From Pacificispira spongiicola (GTDB lineage Bacteria; Pseudomonadota; Alphaproteobacteria; UBA8366; Aestuariispiraceae), in NCBI RefSeq assembly GCF_012926505.1, contig NZ_JABBNT010000009.1, forward strand, positions 1 through 32,038: DNA of 32,038 nucleotides, read 5' to 3'. The notes below the pieces were generated by a model, which saw only the letters and a list, made by a program, of their open reading frames with translations, was not told the origin of the DNA and did not search any database. Every line of letters starts with the position of its first letter. Position 1 is the first letter of the stretch. The position numbers were made by a program, and so were the translations under genes. Of the stretch, positions 25,055 to 32,038 are shown piece after piece.

Positions 25055-25855
25055 TTAGATCCAATAAGGGATTCGAGACCGGAAGCGCCCAAAGATGATC
25101 AGGGTGAGACAGCTACCGACCACAAGAGTCCCTATCGTAACCGCCCAATTCATCATCGTCGGCGGATGCCCCAATAGCGGCGCACGAATGAGCTCTATAA
25201 AGTGATAGAACGGATTGGGATCGACGAAGAGGACCTTTCGGCTGCCAGCCTGCTCCGGTATCCAGAAAACAGGTGTTATGAAGAAGATGATTTGAAGAAT
25301 GCTAACGATCAGATTTCCAAAATCGCGGAACCGGGTGCACAACGTGCCAACCAGCAATGCGACCCAAAGAGCATTCAACATAAATAGCGCTAGACTGGGG
25401 ATCAGGAACAACAGGCTCACCGTTGGGTAAACGCCGAAGACGACCATCACCAGAACAAAAACAATTAAGTTATGAAAGAAAACAACCACATTTCTGTGTA
25501 TCACTTGATACACGAAAGTGGAATACGGCATGCCTTTTTGCATGATGAACGGAGTGCTGGCGACGAAGATAGCCGTACTTTCCGTTACAATCGTGTTGAT
25601 CAGAATCCATGCCGTCATTCCCGCCGTCAGGTAAGGAATGAACACACTGACTTCCATATTCCAGAAGTTCGAATACAGAAAACCAAGAGCACCGACGAAA
25701 ATCGCCATGCTCAGGGTCTGCCAAAACGGGCCGATCAGCGTGCGACGATAGCGGAGACGCGTGTCTTTCCATCCCAACCATGACCACAGGCGCCAATTGA
25801 ATGCCCCGCCAACAATATCCTGTACGGCGGTTTTCGCGAATTTATCTAACTGCAT
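25055..25855 (-). CDS. Polysaccharide ABC transporter permease (Wzm/KpsM-like, ABC-2 type)
   Basis: A 266-residue integral membrane protein with an N-terminal amphipathic region (LWSWLGWKDTRLRYRRT-like, ending in LIGPFWQ), then about six hydrophobic segments, as in ABC-2 permeases. The segment RTLIGPFW before the first membrane helix is characteristic of Wzm, KpsM and TagG. It pairs with the ATPase gene 4 bases downstream to flip the finished glycan across the inner membrane. The ATG at 25855 is chosen; a TTG at 25861 gives two more residues. About 200 bases separate it from the transaldolase gene; no promoter or terminator could be firmly seen there. Confidence 0.88.
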   Translation of the reverse strand: MQLDKFAKTAVQDIVGGAFNWRLWSWLGWKDTRLRYRRTLIGPFWQTLSMAIFVGALGFLYSNFWNMEVSVFIPYLTAGMTAWILINTIVTESTAIFVASTPFIMQKGMPYSTFVYQVIHRNVVVFFHNLIVFVLVMVVFGVYPTVSLLFLIPSLALFMLNALWVALLVGTLCTRFRDFGNLIVSILQIIFFITPVFWIPEQAGSRKVLFVDPNPFYHFIELIRAPLLGHPPTMMNWAVTIGTLVVGSCLTLIIFGRFRSRIPYWI

Positions 25856-26053
25856 CGGCAATCTACATTCGTTGGAGATAACTCGGGCAAGACCAATCCT
25901 GCCAGCCCCGGCAACGTTCTAGTAAGTAGACACGAGACGTGCAACCCCCAACCCACCTGCGTTATCTGACGTGCGGCCCAATTACCAAGCAATAGCAAAA
26001 GCTGTTCGCACTACGGTGACGAGAGCGCAATATTTCGGAGATAAATTCGGAGA

Positions 26054-26779
26054 TTAGGATATCTCGAATTCCGCGTTCTGCGCGTCCGTATAAAACATCT
26101 CGACCGTTTCCCGTGAGAATTCGTGCAAATCCTTCCCGACGGAAGACAGCTTTTTCAGGATGTCGTTTGTCGCCGTAATGATATGGCATCCAATCTCATC
26201 TGCCTGGAAAACATTCAAAAGCTCCCGCGGACTTGCCCAAAGAAGTTCGGCTTTCGGTCGATCCGAGAGAACCTTGAGCGACTCGCGCATTGCCAGCGTC
26301 GGATCACGACCGGTATCCGCGATCCGACCCGCAAAAACCGAAACGATGGCCGGTGTCCCTTCAGCAAGGGCTGAGCCAACCTCGCGAACCTGATCGACCG
26401 TCATCAAGGCGGTAATATTAAGGACAATCCCGTCTTTGGAGAGTGCCTCGATCAGGGGAGCGGCACTTTCCCTTTTGGTGTTCATAACTGGAATCTTGAC
26501 GTTCACCTGATCACCCCATGACGCGATAACGCGCGCCTGACGTTCCATCTCGTCGAACTCATCTGCGAAAACTTCCAACGAAATCGGACGATCTGGTACG
26601 CGGCCGATAAGATCCTTTGCGAAGGCCTCGTAGTTTTGCACGCCGGCCTTGCGCATCAATGTCGGGTTCGTCGTGAAACCTTTGATTTTCGGGTCACGGT
26701 ACATTTCCAAAATGCCCGCAAGGTCGGCGCCGTCAGCAAATAATTTGATCTTTAGATCGTCGATAGTCGGGTTCAGCAT
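26054..26779 (-). CDS. Transaldolase-family protein (short type)
   Basis: A 241-residue (beta/alpha)8 aldolase of the short transaldolase/TalC type. FTTNPTLMRKAG (35-46) is the N-terminal family signature and Lys95 in VNVKIPVMN is the expected Schiff-base lysine. A later NITALMT strand and SVFAGRIADTG match the family. Classical TalB proteins are about 315 residues, so this belongs to the shorter branch, which includes fructose 6-phosphate aldolase-like members. With the split transketolase at 14963-16785 it may adjust the sedoheptulose 7-phosphate or another keto-sugar phosphate pool for the locus. A dedicated sugar-building aldol reaction is also possible. Confidence 0.85.
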   Translation of the reverse strand: MLNPTIDDLKIKLFADGADLAGILEMYRDPKIKGFTTNPTLMRKAGVQNYEAFAKDLIGRVPDRPISLEVFADEFDEMERQARVIASWGDQVNVKIPVMNTKRESAAPLIEALSKDGIVLNITALMTVDQVREVGSALAEGTPAIVSVFAGRIADTGRDPTLAMRESLKVLSDRPKAELLWASPRELLNVFQADEIGCHIITATNDILKKLSSVGKDLHEFSRETVEMFYTDAQNAEFEIS

Positions 26780-26839
26780 AAAAGCGATCCAGAATGATGA
26801 AGAGTGGATGGAGCACTTACTCGCATCACATCGAGCAAG

Positions 26840-27406
26840 TCAAATAAACCTCGCCGCATCAGGCGTTGATTTTCCTGAATGCGAGACAATAACACCCACC
26901 GCTTCGGCGAGACTTGAAACCGTTGCTATTTGTTTTTCGGGAATTGGTTCGACCGAATAGTGGCGATCAATAAAAACACTGTGGCATCCGGCATGAAATC
27001 CGCATTCGACATCACTAGACCTATCGCCAACCATGTAACTGGCTGATAAGTCTATTTCCCATTTCTTAGCTGCATCCAACAGCATACCCGGCGCAGGTTT
27101 CCGCCGCCCGACGTCTTGTTCGCGCGTTTCGTAAGAAACCTCGATATCGTCGATTTCAGTCCATTTACTAAGCCGTTCGTGCATGGCTTCCACTGTCTCG
27201 CGCGGGACCAATCCCGCGCCGACATCCGGCTGATTCGTCGCGACGATGACCAAGAACCCCGCACGCTTCAGCACAGCGACGCCCTCTGCCGCGTCCTCAT
27301 AAAGAACGAAATCATCCAGGAATTTTGGTGCAAATGACCGTCCATCGCGGAACTCCGGGATGGACAGAACGCCATCCCGGTCCAGGAACACGGCCCGTGT
27401 CACCAC
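26840..27406 (-). CDS. HAD-family phosphatase, GmhB-like
   Basis: A 188-residue HAD-IIIA phosphatase. FLDRDGVLS (7-15) carries the two catalytic aspartates, VATNQP the conserved threonine/asparagine, RRKPAPGML the lysine, and VGDRSSDVE the late acidic pair. The layout matches D,D-heptose 1,7-bisphosphate 7-phosphatase (GmhB), but the cysteine zinc loop that normally precedes the RKPxPGM block is absent, so the substrate may differ. The probable start is a GTG at 27406, or the next codon, overlapping the stop of the upstream GmhA-like gene; a TTG at 27454 opens the frame earlier. It fits the third step of an activated-heptose pathway. Confidence 0.8.
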   Translation of the reverse strand: MVTRAVFLDRDGVLSIPEFRDGRSFAPKFLDDFVLYEDAAEGVAVLKRAGFLVIVATNQPDVGAGLVPRETVEAMHERLSKWTEIDDIEVSYETREQDVGRRKPAPGMLLDAAKKWEIDLSASYMVGDRSSDVECGFHAGCHSVFIDRHYSVEPIPEKQIATVSSLAEAVGVIVSHSGKSTPDAARFI

Positions 27407-28017
27407 TTTGTTGCGTGCTTCTTTAATGCAGGGTGGGATACGAGACAGTGCCAAACAACCGCTTGGAACGCTTCCGCATACGGCGTCACCAATCCGGCCT
27501 CTACGGTCGGCACAATGACGACCGCATCTGCGACTTGCGCCGTATAGCCACCGTCCCGGCCAACGATTCCATAAATGCTTACCCTGCGCTCTTTCGCGAA
27601 TTTCAGGGCATGCACCAAATTGGCGGAGACATTCGCTTCAGCATTCCCGCCACCGACGGAGAAGACCAAGATGCCGTCTTTGTCGCTGACACGGCTGACA
27701 GCAAGCCAGTTCGCGAAAACCGTTTCCCAGCCTTCGTCGTTGGTACGAGCCGTGAGTTCGGAAACATTGTCGGTCGGCGCATACGCCTCAACATTGCAGA
27801 GCTTTCTGAAGTCGTTAACGGCATGCCCCGCATTTCCCGCACTGCCGCCAACGCCCAGAATAAACAATCTTCCACCGCGTTCGCGGACCGACGATATCCC
27901 TTCTGCCATGGCCTCAATCACCGAAGCATCAAGGCTCGTACATATTTTTGCCGCTTGATTGAGGTAGGTTTCAGAGAATGAGAGGGAGGGCGCAAGGGAC
28001 ATTTCTACATTGGACAT
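27400..28017 (-). CDS. SIS-domain phosphosugar isomerase, GmhA-like
   Basis: A 205-residue SIS domain protein resembling sedoheptulose 7-phosphate isomerase. GVGGSAGNAGHAVNDF (55-70) is the phosphate-binding loop and following helix, and SVGGGNAEANV a second phosphate loop. Compared with my memory of the E. coli GmhA sequence, the catalytic histidine near the C-terminus is kept (His190) and the catalytic glutamate is an aspartate (Asp69). It would convert sedoheptulose 7-phosphate to a heptose 7-phosphate. It sits directly upstream of the GmhB-like gene, with overlapping ends. A TTGACA at 28175-28170 upstream could serve as its promoter. Confidence 0.8.
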   Translation of the reverse strand: MSNVEMSLAPSLSFSETYLNQAAKICTSLDASVIEAMAEGISSVRERGGRLFILGVGGSAGNAGHAVNDFRKLCNVEAYAPTDNVSELTARTNDEGWETVFANWLAVSRVSDKDGILVFSVGGGNAEANVSANLVHALKFAKERRVSIYGIVGRDGGYTAQVADAVVIVPTVEAGLVTPYAEAFQAVVWHCLVSHPALKKHATKW

Positions 28018-28146
28018 GATCTTTGCCTATTTCTCGATGCGGATTGTCGATGTGCTGCAGCTTCGAAGGAAAACGCCGGGAAAAACGCATAGGGCGTGTC
28101 GGTTAGCATAGCCCGCCACGGTCATCGAATGCCCGAATAGTGCCGA

Positions 28147-28175
28147 AATCTGCGTCAATTTCTGGCCTATGTCAA
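28147..28175 (-). promoter_or_regulatory. Possible promoter upstream of the GmhA-like gene
   Basis: On the minus strand a perfect TTGACA (28175-28170) is followed, after 17 bases, by CAGATT (28152-28147), a weak -10 match with three of six bases. It lies in the 288-bp gap (28018-28305) between the asparagine synthase-like gene and the GmhA-like gene. That gap otherwise shows no ORF and could start a new transcript for the isomerase, phosphatase, transaldolase and transporter genes. Confidence 0.25.
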
Positions 28176-28282
28176 CGAATCTCAAGTCAATGAAAGGCCC
28201 TATCGGAGGTCGAGACGACGTCACCGACCGACGACGGGTTTGCTTCGTCATCACGACAACAGATTTGAAGGATGGTCGAGAA

Positions 28283-28295
28283 CCGCCAAAGGCGG
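28283..28295 (-). terminator. Weak hairpin after the asparagine synthase-like gene
   Basis: On the minus strand, about 10 bases after the stop, a CCGCC / GGCGG stem with a TTT loop is followed by TTCTCG. The stem is short and the T-run poor, so termination would be partial at best. Confidence 0.25.
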
Positions 28296-28305
28296 ATACG
28301 TGACG

Positions 28306-30219
28306 TTATCCCGATGCAACGGGTTCATCGATCCACGTCGAATACCACTGTTCGAGTTGCAGGAGGCTCCATATCTTGTACTGGTGTCGGTTCTCGCCCC
28401 GTCGCAACTCCGAGAGCATGGACTGTACGGCCTCTGGCTTGAAAATTCCACGAGACCGAACCCGATCCTCACTAAGTTGATCGTTCGTGAGGTCCCAAAG
28501 CTCGTTTCTTAGCCACTCCGCAAGCGGCGGCGTCAATCCGACTTTATCCCGGGTCAAGATGCTGTCGGGCAACCGACCGTCCATGGCATTTACCAATACG
28601 GCCTTCGGCGATGTACCGGGAAGCCTGATACGTTCCGGAATACCACAGCAAAACTCGACCAGTTCATGATCCAGGAAGGGACAACGCACCTCAAGGCTAT
28701 GCGCCATCGCCGTACGGTCCGTCTTTGTCATGAGCGCCCCCGGCACATAGTTTTCCAGGTCGAACTGAGACGCGCGTGTCATGATATCCCCATCACCGGA
28801 CATCTTTTCACTGATCTCCTCAGCGATTTTTATGTCCATGAACGAGCGCATATCCCCGGAATAGAGGCCGTCACGATCGCTGTCATTGAAGAATGAAATC
28901 ATATTGGCATAACGAAATTCGTCAGCCGTCCCCAGTTCTTTCGCAAGTCGGATAGCGTACCTTGCGGCTCGCGCCTTCGACATGCCGTTCTTCTCTAGCC
29001 AGTAAGCGGAACGGATCGCCATCTGACGGACATTCAATGGTAGAAAATCGAGCGCAGAGGCAAGCTTGCAGCCGACATATCGCGCATATCCGAGCAATAC
29101 CTCGTCACACCCGTCCCCCGACATGGCAACCGTCACATTCCCACGCACCAGCCCCATCAAGCTGAGGGACGGAATCGTCGCCGGATCGGCGAGCGGTTCG
29201 TCGAATATTTTCGCAAGGTGGGCAACCGTATCCTGCACTGCTCCCTGAACGGAGCCGATATAGTGTTCCACCGACAGATCCTTGCAGATCGCTTTCGCAA
29301 ATATGGATTCGTCTAGCTCTTTCGACGGAAATCCGATGGTGAAGGCACTCAACTGCTCTGGGAATATTTTGTGCAACAGATAGGTGATCGTTCCGGAATC
29401 CAAACCGCCGGAAAGGAGTACACCTAAGCTGACATCACTGACGCTTTGTCGCTTTACGGCGCGTGCCAAATGATCCAACAGCCCTTCCGCCGCTTCCTCC
29501 GTGGTCCGTGCTGTCGTGATACTATGGTTCGGTAACCGCCAATACCGCGTCGGTTCGGGGAGAACGGTCGCCCCTTTTTCGATCGTCAGGCAACACGAAG
29601 GTGCCATCGCATAAATGTCTTCGAACGCTGTCTGGGGCGGCGGAATATACTGATAGGTCAGGAACCGGTGCAATCCCTGCATGTTTGGGCGTCGCCGCAA
29701 GCCCGGCCACGCCAATAAGGCCTTGATTTCAGAGGAAAAAAGGAAAGCGCCATTTTGTAAGGTGTAGAAAAGTGGCTTTTCGCCAAAGCGATCCCGCGCC
29801 AGGAAAATTTTCTCTTCTTTGAAATCGTAGACGGCGAAGGCAAACATACCAACCAGTCGTTCGGGCGTCCGGTCCCCCCACCGCATATAGGCTTGCAGCA
29901 ACACTTCGGTGTCGCCGTCGGATCGAAACGTCCGGCCCTCGGATTCCAGTTCTTTCCGCAGCTCTTTGAAATTGTAGATTTCGCCGTTGAAGACGAGGTG
30001 GAAGCGCCCTGTCTGATCGCTCATCGGCTGAGCCGCAGCCTCCGTCAGGTCGATCACCTTTAGGCGGGTATGCGCCAAGCCCGCCGACGGTGCGGACCAT
30101 ATCCCGTTGGCGTCGGGACCACGATGGCGCAAGCGTGCGACCATTGCCTGCAAGCGCGCATCGGACTCACCAGCATCAATTATTGGCGACGGGCTCAGAT
30201 ACCCGGCGATTCCGCACAC
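28306..30219 (-). CDS. Asparagine synthase-like glutamine amidotransferase (AsnB type)
   Basis: A 637-residue two-domain amidotransferase. The N-terminal Ntn glutaminase begins MCGIAG with Cys2 as nucleophile and has RHRGPD (31-36) and FNGEIYN (77-83). The synthetase domain has the pyrophosphate loop SGGLDS at 270-275. Length and order are those of AsnB. Such genes are common in exopolysaccharide and O-antigen loci, where the enzyme is thought to amidate uronic acid or other carboxyl groups on sugars rather than make free asparagine. All visible catalytic motifs are intact. It follows the ligase/polymerase gene by 26 bases and is probably co-transcribed with it. Confidence 0.88.
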   Translation of the reverse strand: MCGIAGYLSPSPIIDAGESDARLQAMVARLRHRGPDANGIWSAPSAGLAHTRLKVIDLTEAAAQPMSDQTGRFHLVFNGEIYNFKELRKELESEGRTFRSDGDTEVLLQAYMRWGDRTPERLVGMFAFAVYDFKEEKIFLARDRFGEKPLFYTLQNGAFLFSSEIKALLAWPGLRRRPNMQGLHRFLTYQYIPPPQTAFEDIYAMAPSCCLTIEKGATVLPEPTRYWRLPNHSITTARTTEEAAEGLLDHLARAVKRQSVSDVSLGVLLSGGLDSGTITYLLHKIFPEQLSAFTIGFPSKELDESIFAKAICKDLSVEHYIGSVQGAVQDTVAHLAKIFDEPLADPATIPSLSLMGLVRGNVTVAMSGDGCDEVLLGYARYVGCKLASALDFLPLNVRQMAIRSAYWLEKNGMSKARAARYAIRLAKELGTADEFRYANMISFFNDSDRDGLYSGDMRSFMDIKIAEEISEKMSGDGDIMTRASQFDLENYVPGALMTKTDRTAMAHSLEVRCPFLDHELVEFCCGIPERIRLPGTSPKAVLVNAMDGRLPDSILTRDKVGLTPPLAEWLRNELWDLTNDQLSEDRVRSRGIFKPEAVQSMLSELRRGENRHQYKIWSLLQLEQWYSTWIDEPVASG

Positions 30220-30245
30220 GTGGTAACTCTCCTACCAGCTTTGTG

Positions 30246-31508
30246 TCAGGTTCGATCAGCCACGAACTCTTCAGGCAACGGAACCGGATGACGCCTGCGC
30301 AACAGGCAAACCCCGACCATCCATAAGGCAATCTGACACGCGACCCACCAACTTTGCCACGCACCGAAGCTCAAGAATCCTATGATAAGAGTATAAACCA
30401 ATAGCGCCATCAAACCAGCCCTGTAGATCAGAGGCCTGTTCTTTCCGAAGCAGATGCTGCGAACTAGGAATACGTAAAAAGTCGAAACGAGAAAAACCCC
30501 GACACCACCTAGTTCCAACCAAACCTGCAGAGCAAGATTGTGCGGATGAAGCGGCAATAGTTCAGCGTTCTCCCGCTCCATCAAATCTTCCCATTGAGGT
30601 AGCGAACGGACAGCCGAGCCCAGAAATCCATCCGGCACCAATGCGTCGCCACCCGGTATCGTTCGAGACGAATCCAATCCATGGCCAATCCAGAGTGCAT
30701 CAGCCACCGATTCAGCTACGAACTGCCATATTGCTAATCGGTGTAGTGCGTTCGGTCCCATCGACGCTTCCAATCCGGAATTCCCGAACGGGACGAGGGG
30801 GAACAAGAAGAACACGACCGGTATGACGATCATCATACCAATCCCGGTTATGCGAGGTGCCCCCCAGAAAAGGACGAAGACAATCAGGCTCAAGAACAGC
30901 GCAACAGCAGCAGACGACGATTTAGATAGTAATACAATACACGCTAGCACCGCCGCAAAAACAACCATCCACACCCAACGTTTTTGCTGAGCGTAATAGG
31001 CGTTAAGCAAGACACACAACGCTCCTATGACAGTACCGAATACTTTATACTCCGCGTCATGCTCTACTTGCTGCACCTGAGTAACGCCAACCAGCATTTT
31101 GGAAATCGAGAACCATGCCTGTTCTGAAAAGAAAATCAGAGCGGCCAATCCAAGCCCAATCTTCAAGGCAGTACCGCATAGCTTATGGGTAATCACATCG
31201 GTGTGGGAACTCACGCTCATTAGCAAAAGACCCATCACGAACAATGGCATGAGCCGTGCCATGCGGACGAACCCCTGAAACGGATCGATACTCCATATAT
31301 TGGATACCAAAGCCCAAAGCAGAAGAGCGATCACAATCAACGACAAACGATGGATAGACGTAAAAACGACGCGTTTCCCGGAATACCCTGCAAGAAGCAA
31401 GCCTCCCAGCAACATGGTTTCCACGAAAAGAACGTGTGTATGCAACGCAACCAAGGGTACCAGTATGGTCAACGCCGCGACGATCGACGAGAATAGCGTG
31501 AAATGCAT
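30246..31508 (-). CDS. O-antigen ligase/polymerase family membrane protein (WaaL/Wzy-like)
   Basis: A 420-residue polytopic membrane protein with about 11 hydrophobic segments. The Wzy_C type motif appears as HRLAIWQ, and the following large periplasmic loop ends with PLHPHNLALQVWLELG, the histidine-containing signature of O-antigen ligases. WaaL transfers lipid-linked glycan to lipid A-core; Wzy polymerises repeat units; the two cannot be separated from sequence alone. Because the locus encodes an ABC exporter and no flippase of the Wzx type is visible, a ligase role is more likely. It is the first gene of the minus-strand block. Confidence 0.8.
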   Translation of the reverse strand: MHFTLFSSIVAALTILVPLVALHTHVLFVETMLLGGLLLAGYSGKRVVFTSIHRLSLIVIALLLWALVSNIWSIDPFQGFVRMARLMPLFVMGLLLMSVSSHTDVITHKLCGTALKIGLGLAALIFFSEQAWFSISKMLVGVTQVQQVEHDAEYKVFGTVIGALCVLLNAYYAQQKRWVWMVVFAAVLACIVLLSKSSSAAVALFLSLIVFVLFWGAPRITGIGMMIVIPVVFFLFPLVPFGNSGLEASMGPNALHRLAIWQFVAESVADALWIGHGLDSSRTIPGGDALVPDGFLGSAVRSLPQWEDLMERENAELLPLHPHNLALQVWLELGGVGVFLVSTFYVFLVRSICFGKNRPLIYRAGLMALLVYTLIIGFLSFGAWQSWWVACQIALWMVGVCLLRRRHPVPLPEEFVADRT

Positions 31509-31865
31509 TTTCTCAGAATACCCTCTGTCGGAGAGTGGTGGTTATGCCCAGAAACACCAGCTATCGTCGCTCTCGTCCAGAAAAATGAGTTGTCGTTATT
31601 CCCCAGACACTTTCTTTTACAATTGTAGAGTGGTCGTACCGACGAGGGCAAAGCAATTTTCAGCAATCAATCCGAACATTCTTTGGCCTGCCTGAAATCG
31701 TTTGCCGAAACGAATCGCCCGTCTCCTGGAAACAGGGATGCACCGGTCTACGCTTTAGTTATAGACAGATTGCCGAACTATCTCGCCCGACGCTCTTCAC
31801 CCTACAATATAGCTTTCCAGTGATCACATCACACCGTCGAGCAACCGGAATCGGAGACCGCGACT
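31509..31865. other. Intergenic region between divergent genes
   Basis: 357 bases between the ligase/polymerase gene (-) and the OYE gene (+). It is somewhat AT-richer than its surroundings and must contain promoters for both, but I see no convincing promoter pair, no RNA gene and no ORF with recognisable homology. A TACAAT at 31803-31808 could be a -10 for the OYE gene, though no well-spaced -35 is visible. CGGAG about 10 bases before the ATG at 31866 is a fair ribosome binding site. Confidence 0.5.
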
Positions 31866-32038
31866 ATGACGACAACTGATGCCGCCCCCCTATTCACCCC
31901 ATTGGAACTGCCTTGCGGCGTCGTGTTGAAGAACCGTCTGGCGAAGGCCGCGATGTCGGATTCGCTCGGCGATGGGGCGGGACGACCGACAGCGCGGCAA
32001 TCCCGCCTGTATGAACGTTGGTCGCAGGGCGGTTTGGG
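31866..32038 (+). CDS. NADH:flavin oxidoreductase (Old Yellow Enzyme family), 5' part
   Basis: The first 57 codons of an OYE-type oxidoreductase that continues beyond the window. The start LFTPLELPCGVVLKNRLAKAAM is the family's first strand and FMN-binding loop, followed by SRLYERWSQGG, both typical of the NADH oxidase-like branch. It lies in the same orientation as the OYE fragment at the left end of the window, so the polysaccharide locus is framed by two homologous genes in direct orientation. Confidence 0.8.
   Translation, partial: MTTTDAAPLFTPLELPCGVVLKNRLAKAAMSDSLGDGAGRPTARQSRLYERWSQGGL

Noticed and set aside
1-32038. A single OYE gene split by insertion of the whole locus
   Set aside because: The 3' part is on the left and the 5' part on the right on the same strand, the reverse of what a simple insertion would give.
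1-32038. CRISPR array, tRNA attachment site or integrase
   Set aside because: No repeated spacer-like units, tRNA sequence or recombinase gene were found by reading the window.

Overview
The window holds a cell-surface polysaccharide (O-antigen or capsule type) biosynthesis and export locus from a moderately GC-rich proteobacterium. The style of the proteins and of the flanking oxidoreductases suggests an alphaproteobacterium, possibly Rhodospirillales, but there is no rRNA or tRNA to fix this. No tRNA, CRISPR array or replication origin was seen.

Layout. (1) Positions 1-1800 are a worn boundary. They hold the 3' end of an Old Yellow Enzyme (OYE) family gene, the orphaned C-terminus of an FAD-containing OYE-type oxidoreductase on the opposite strand, and a decayed IS3-family transposase abutting it. 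(2) 1815-11240 (+) is a tightly packed operon of nine nucleotide-sugar genes: two SDR epimerases, a nucleotidyltransferase-PfkB kinase fusion in reversed HldE order, a Gfo/Idh/MocA oxidoreductase, a divergent UDP-sugar dehydrogenase homologue, a paralogous pair of atypical SDRs, a methyltransferase and a 4,6-dehydratase-like SDR. (3) 16785-11221 (-) encodes a split transketolase, a methyltransferase, a DegT-type aminotransferase, a WbuC-type cupin, a frameshifted Nudix hydrolase and another methyltransferase. It meets operon 2 tail to tail with a 20-bp overlap. (4) 17048-20369 (+) encodes a 757-residue protein with two copies of an unrecognised domain, then a family 2 glycosyltransferase. (5) 31508-20448 (-) encodes an O-antigen ligase/polymerase, an AsnB-type amidotransferase, a GmhA-like isomerase, a GmhB-like phosphatase, a transaldolase, an ABC-2 permease and ATPase pair, and two large proteins with the same unrecognised domain plus a C-terminal membrane segment. 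(6) From 31866 another OYE-family gene begins and runs off the window.

How the parts may work together (inference). Transketolase and transaldolase could supply sedoheptulose 7-phosphate to the GmhA-like, kinase/nucleotidyltransferase and GmhB-like enzymes, giving an activated heptose or related sugar. The SDR, dehydrogenase, aminotransferase and methyltransferase genes would then modify nucleotide sugars. The GT2 enzyme and the four-copy unknown domain family are candidates for chain assembly, the Wzm/Wzt-like pair for export, and the WaaL-like protein for ligation.

The most novel item is the unrecognised domain family. Four copies in three proteins share a WG motif, a D-x(4)-DG motif, an RD motif and a late SD motif. 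Several neighbouring sugar enzymes also lack textbook catalytic residues, which suggests unusual chemistry.
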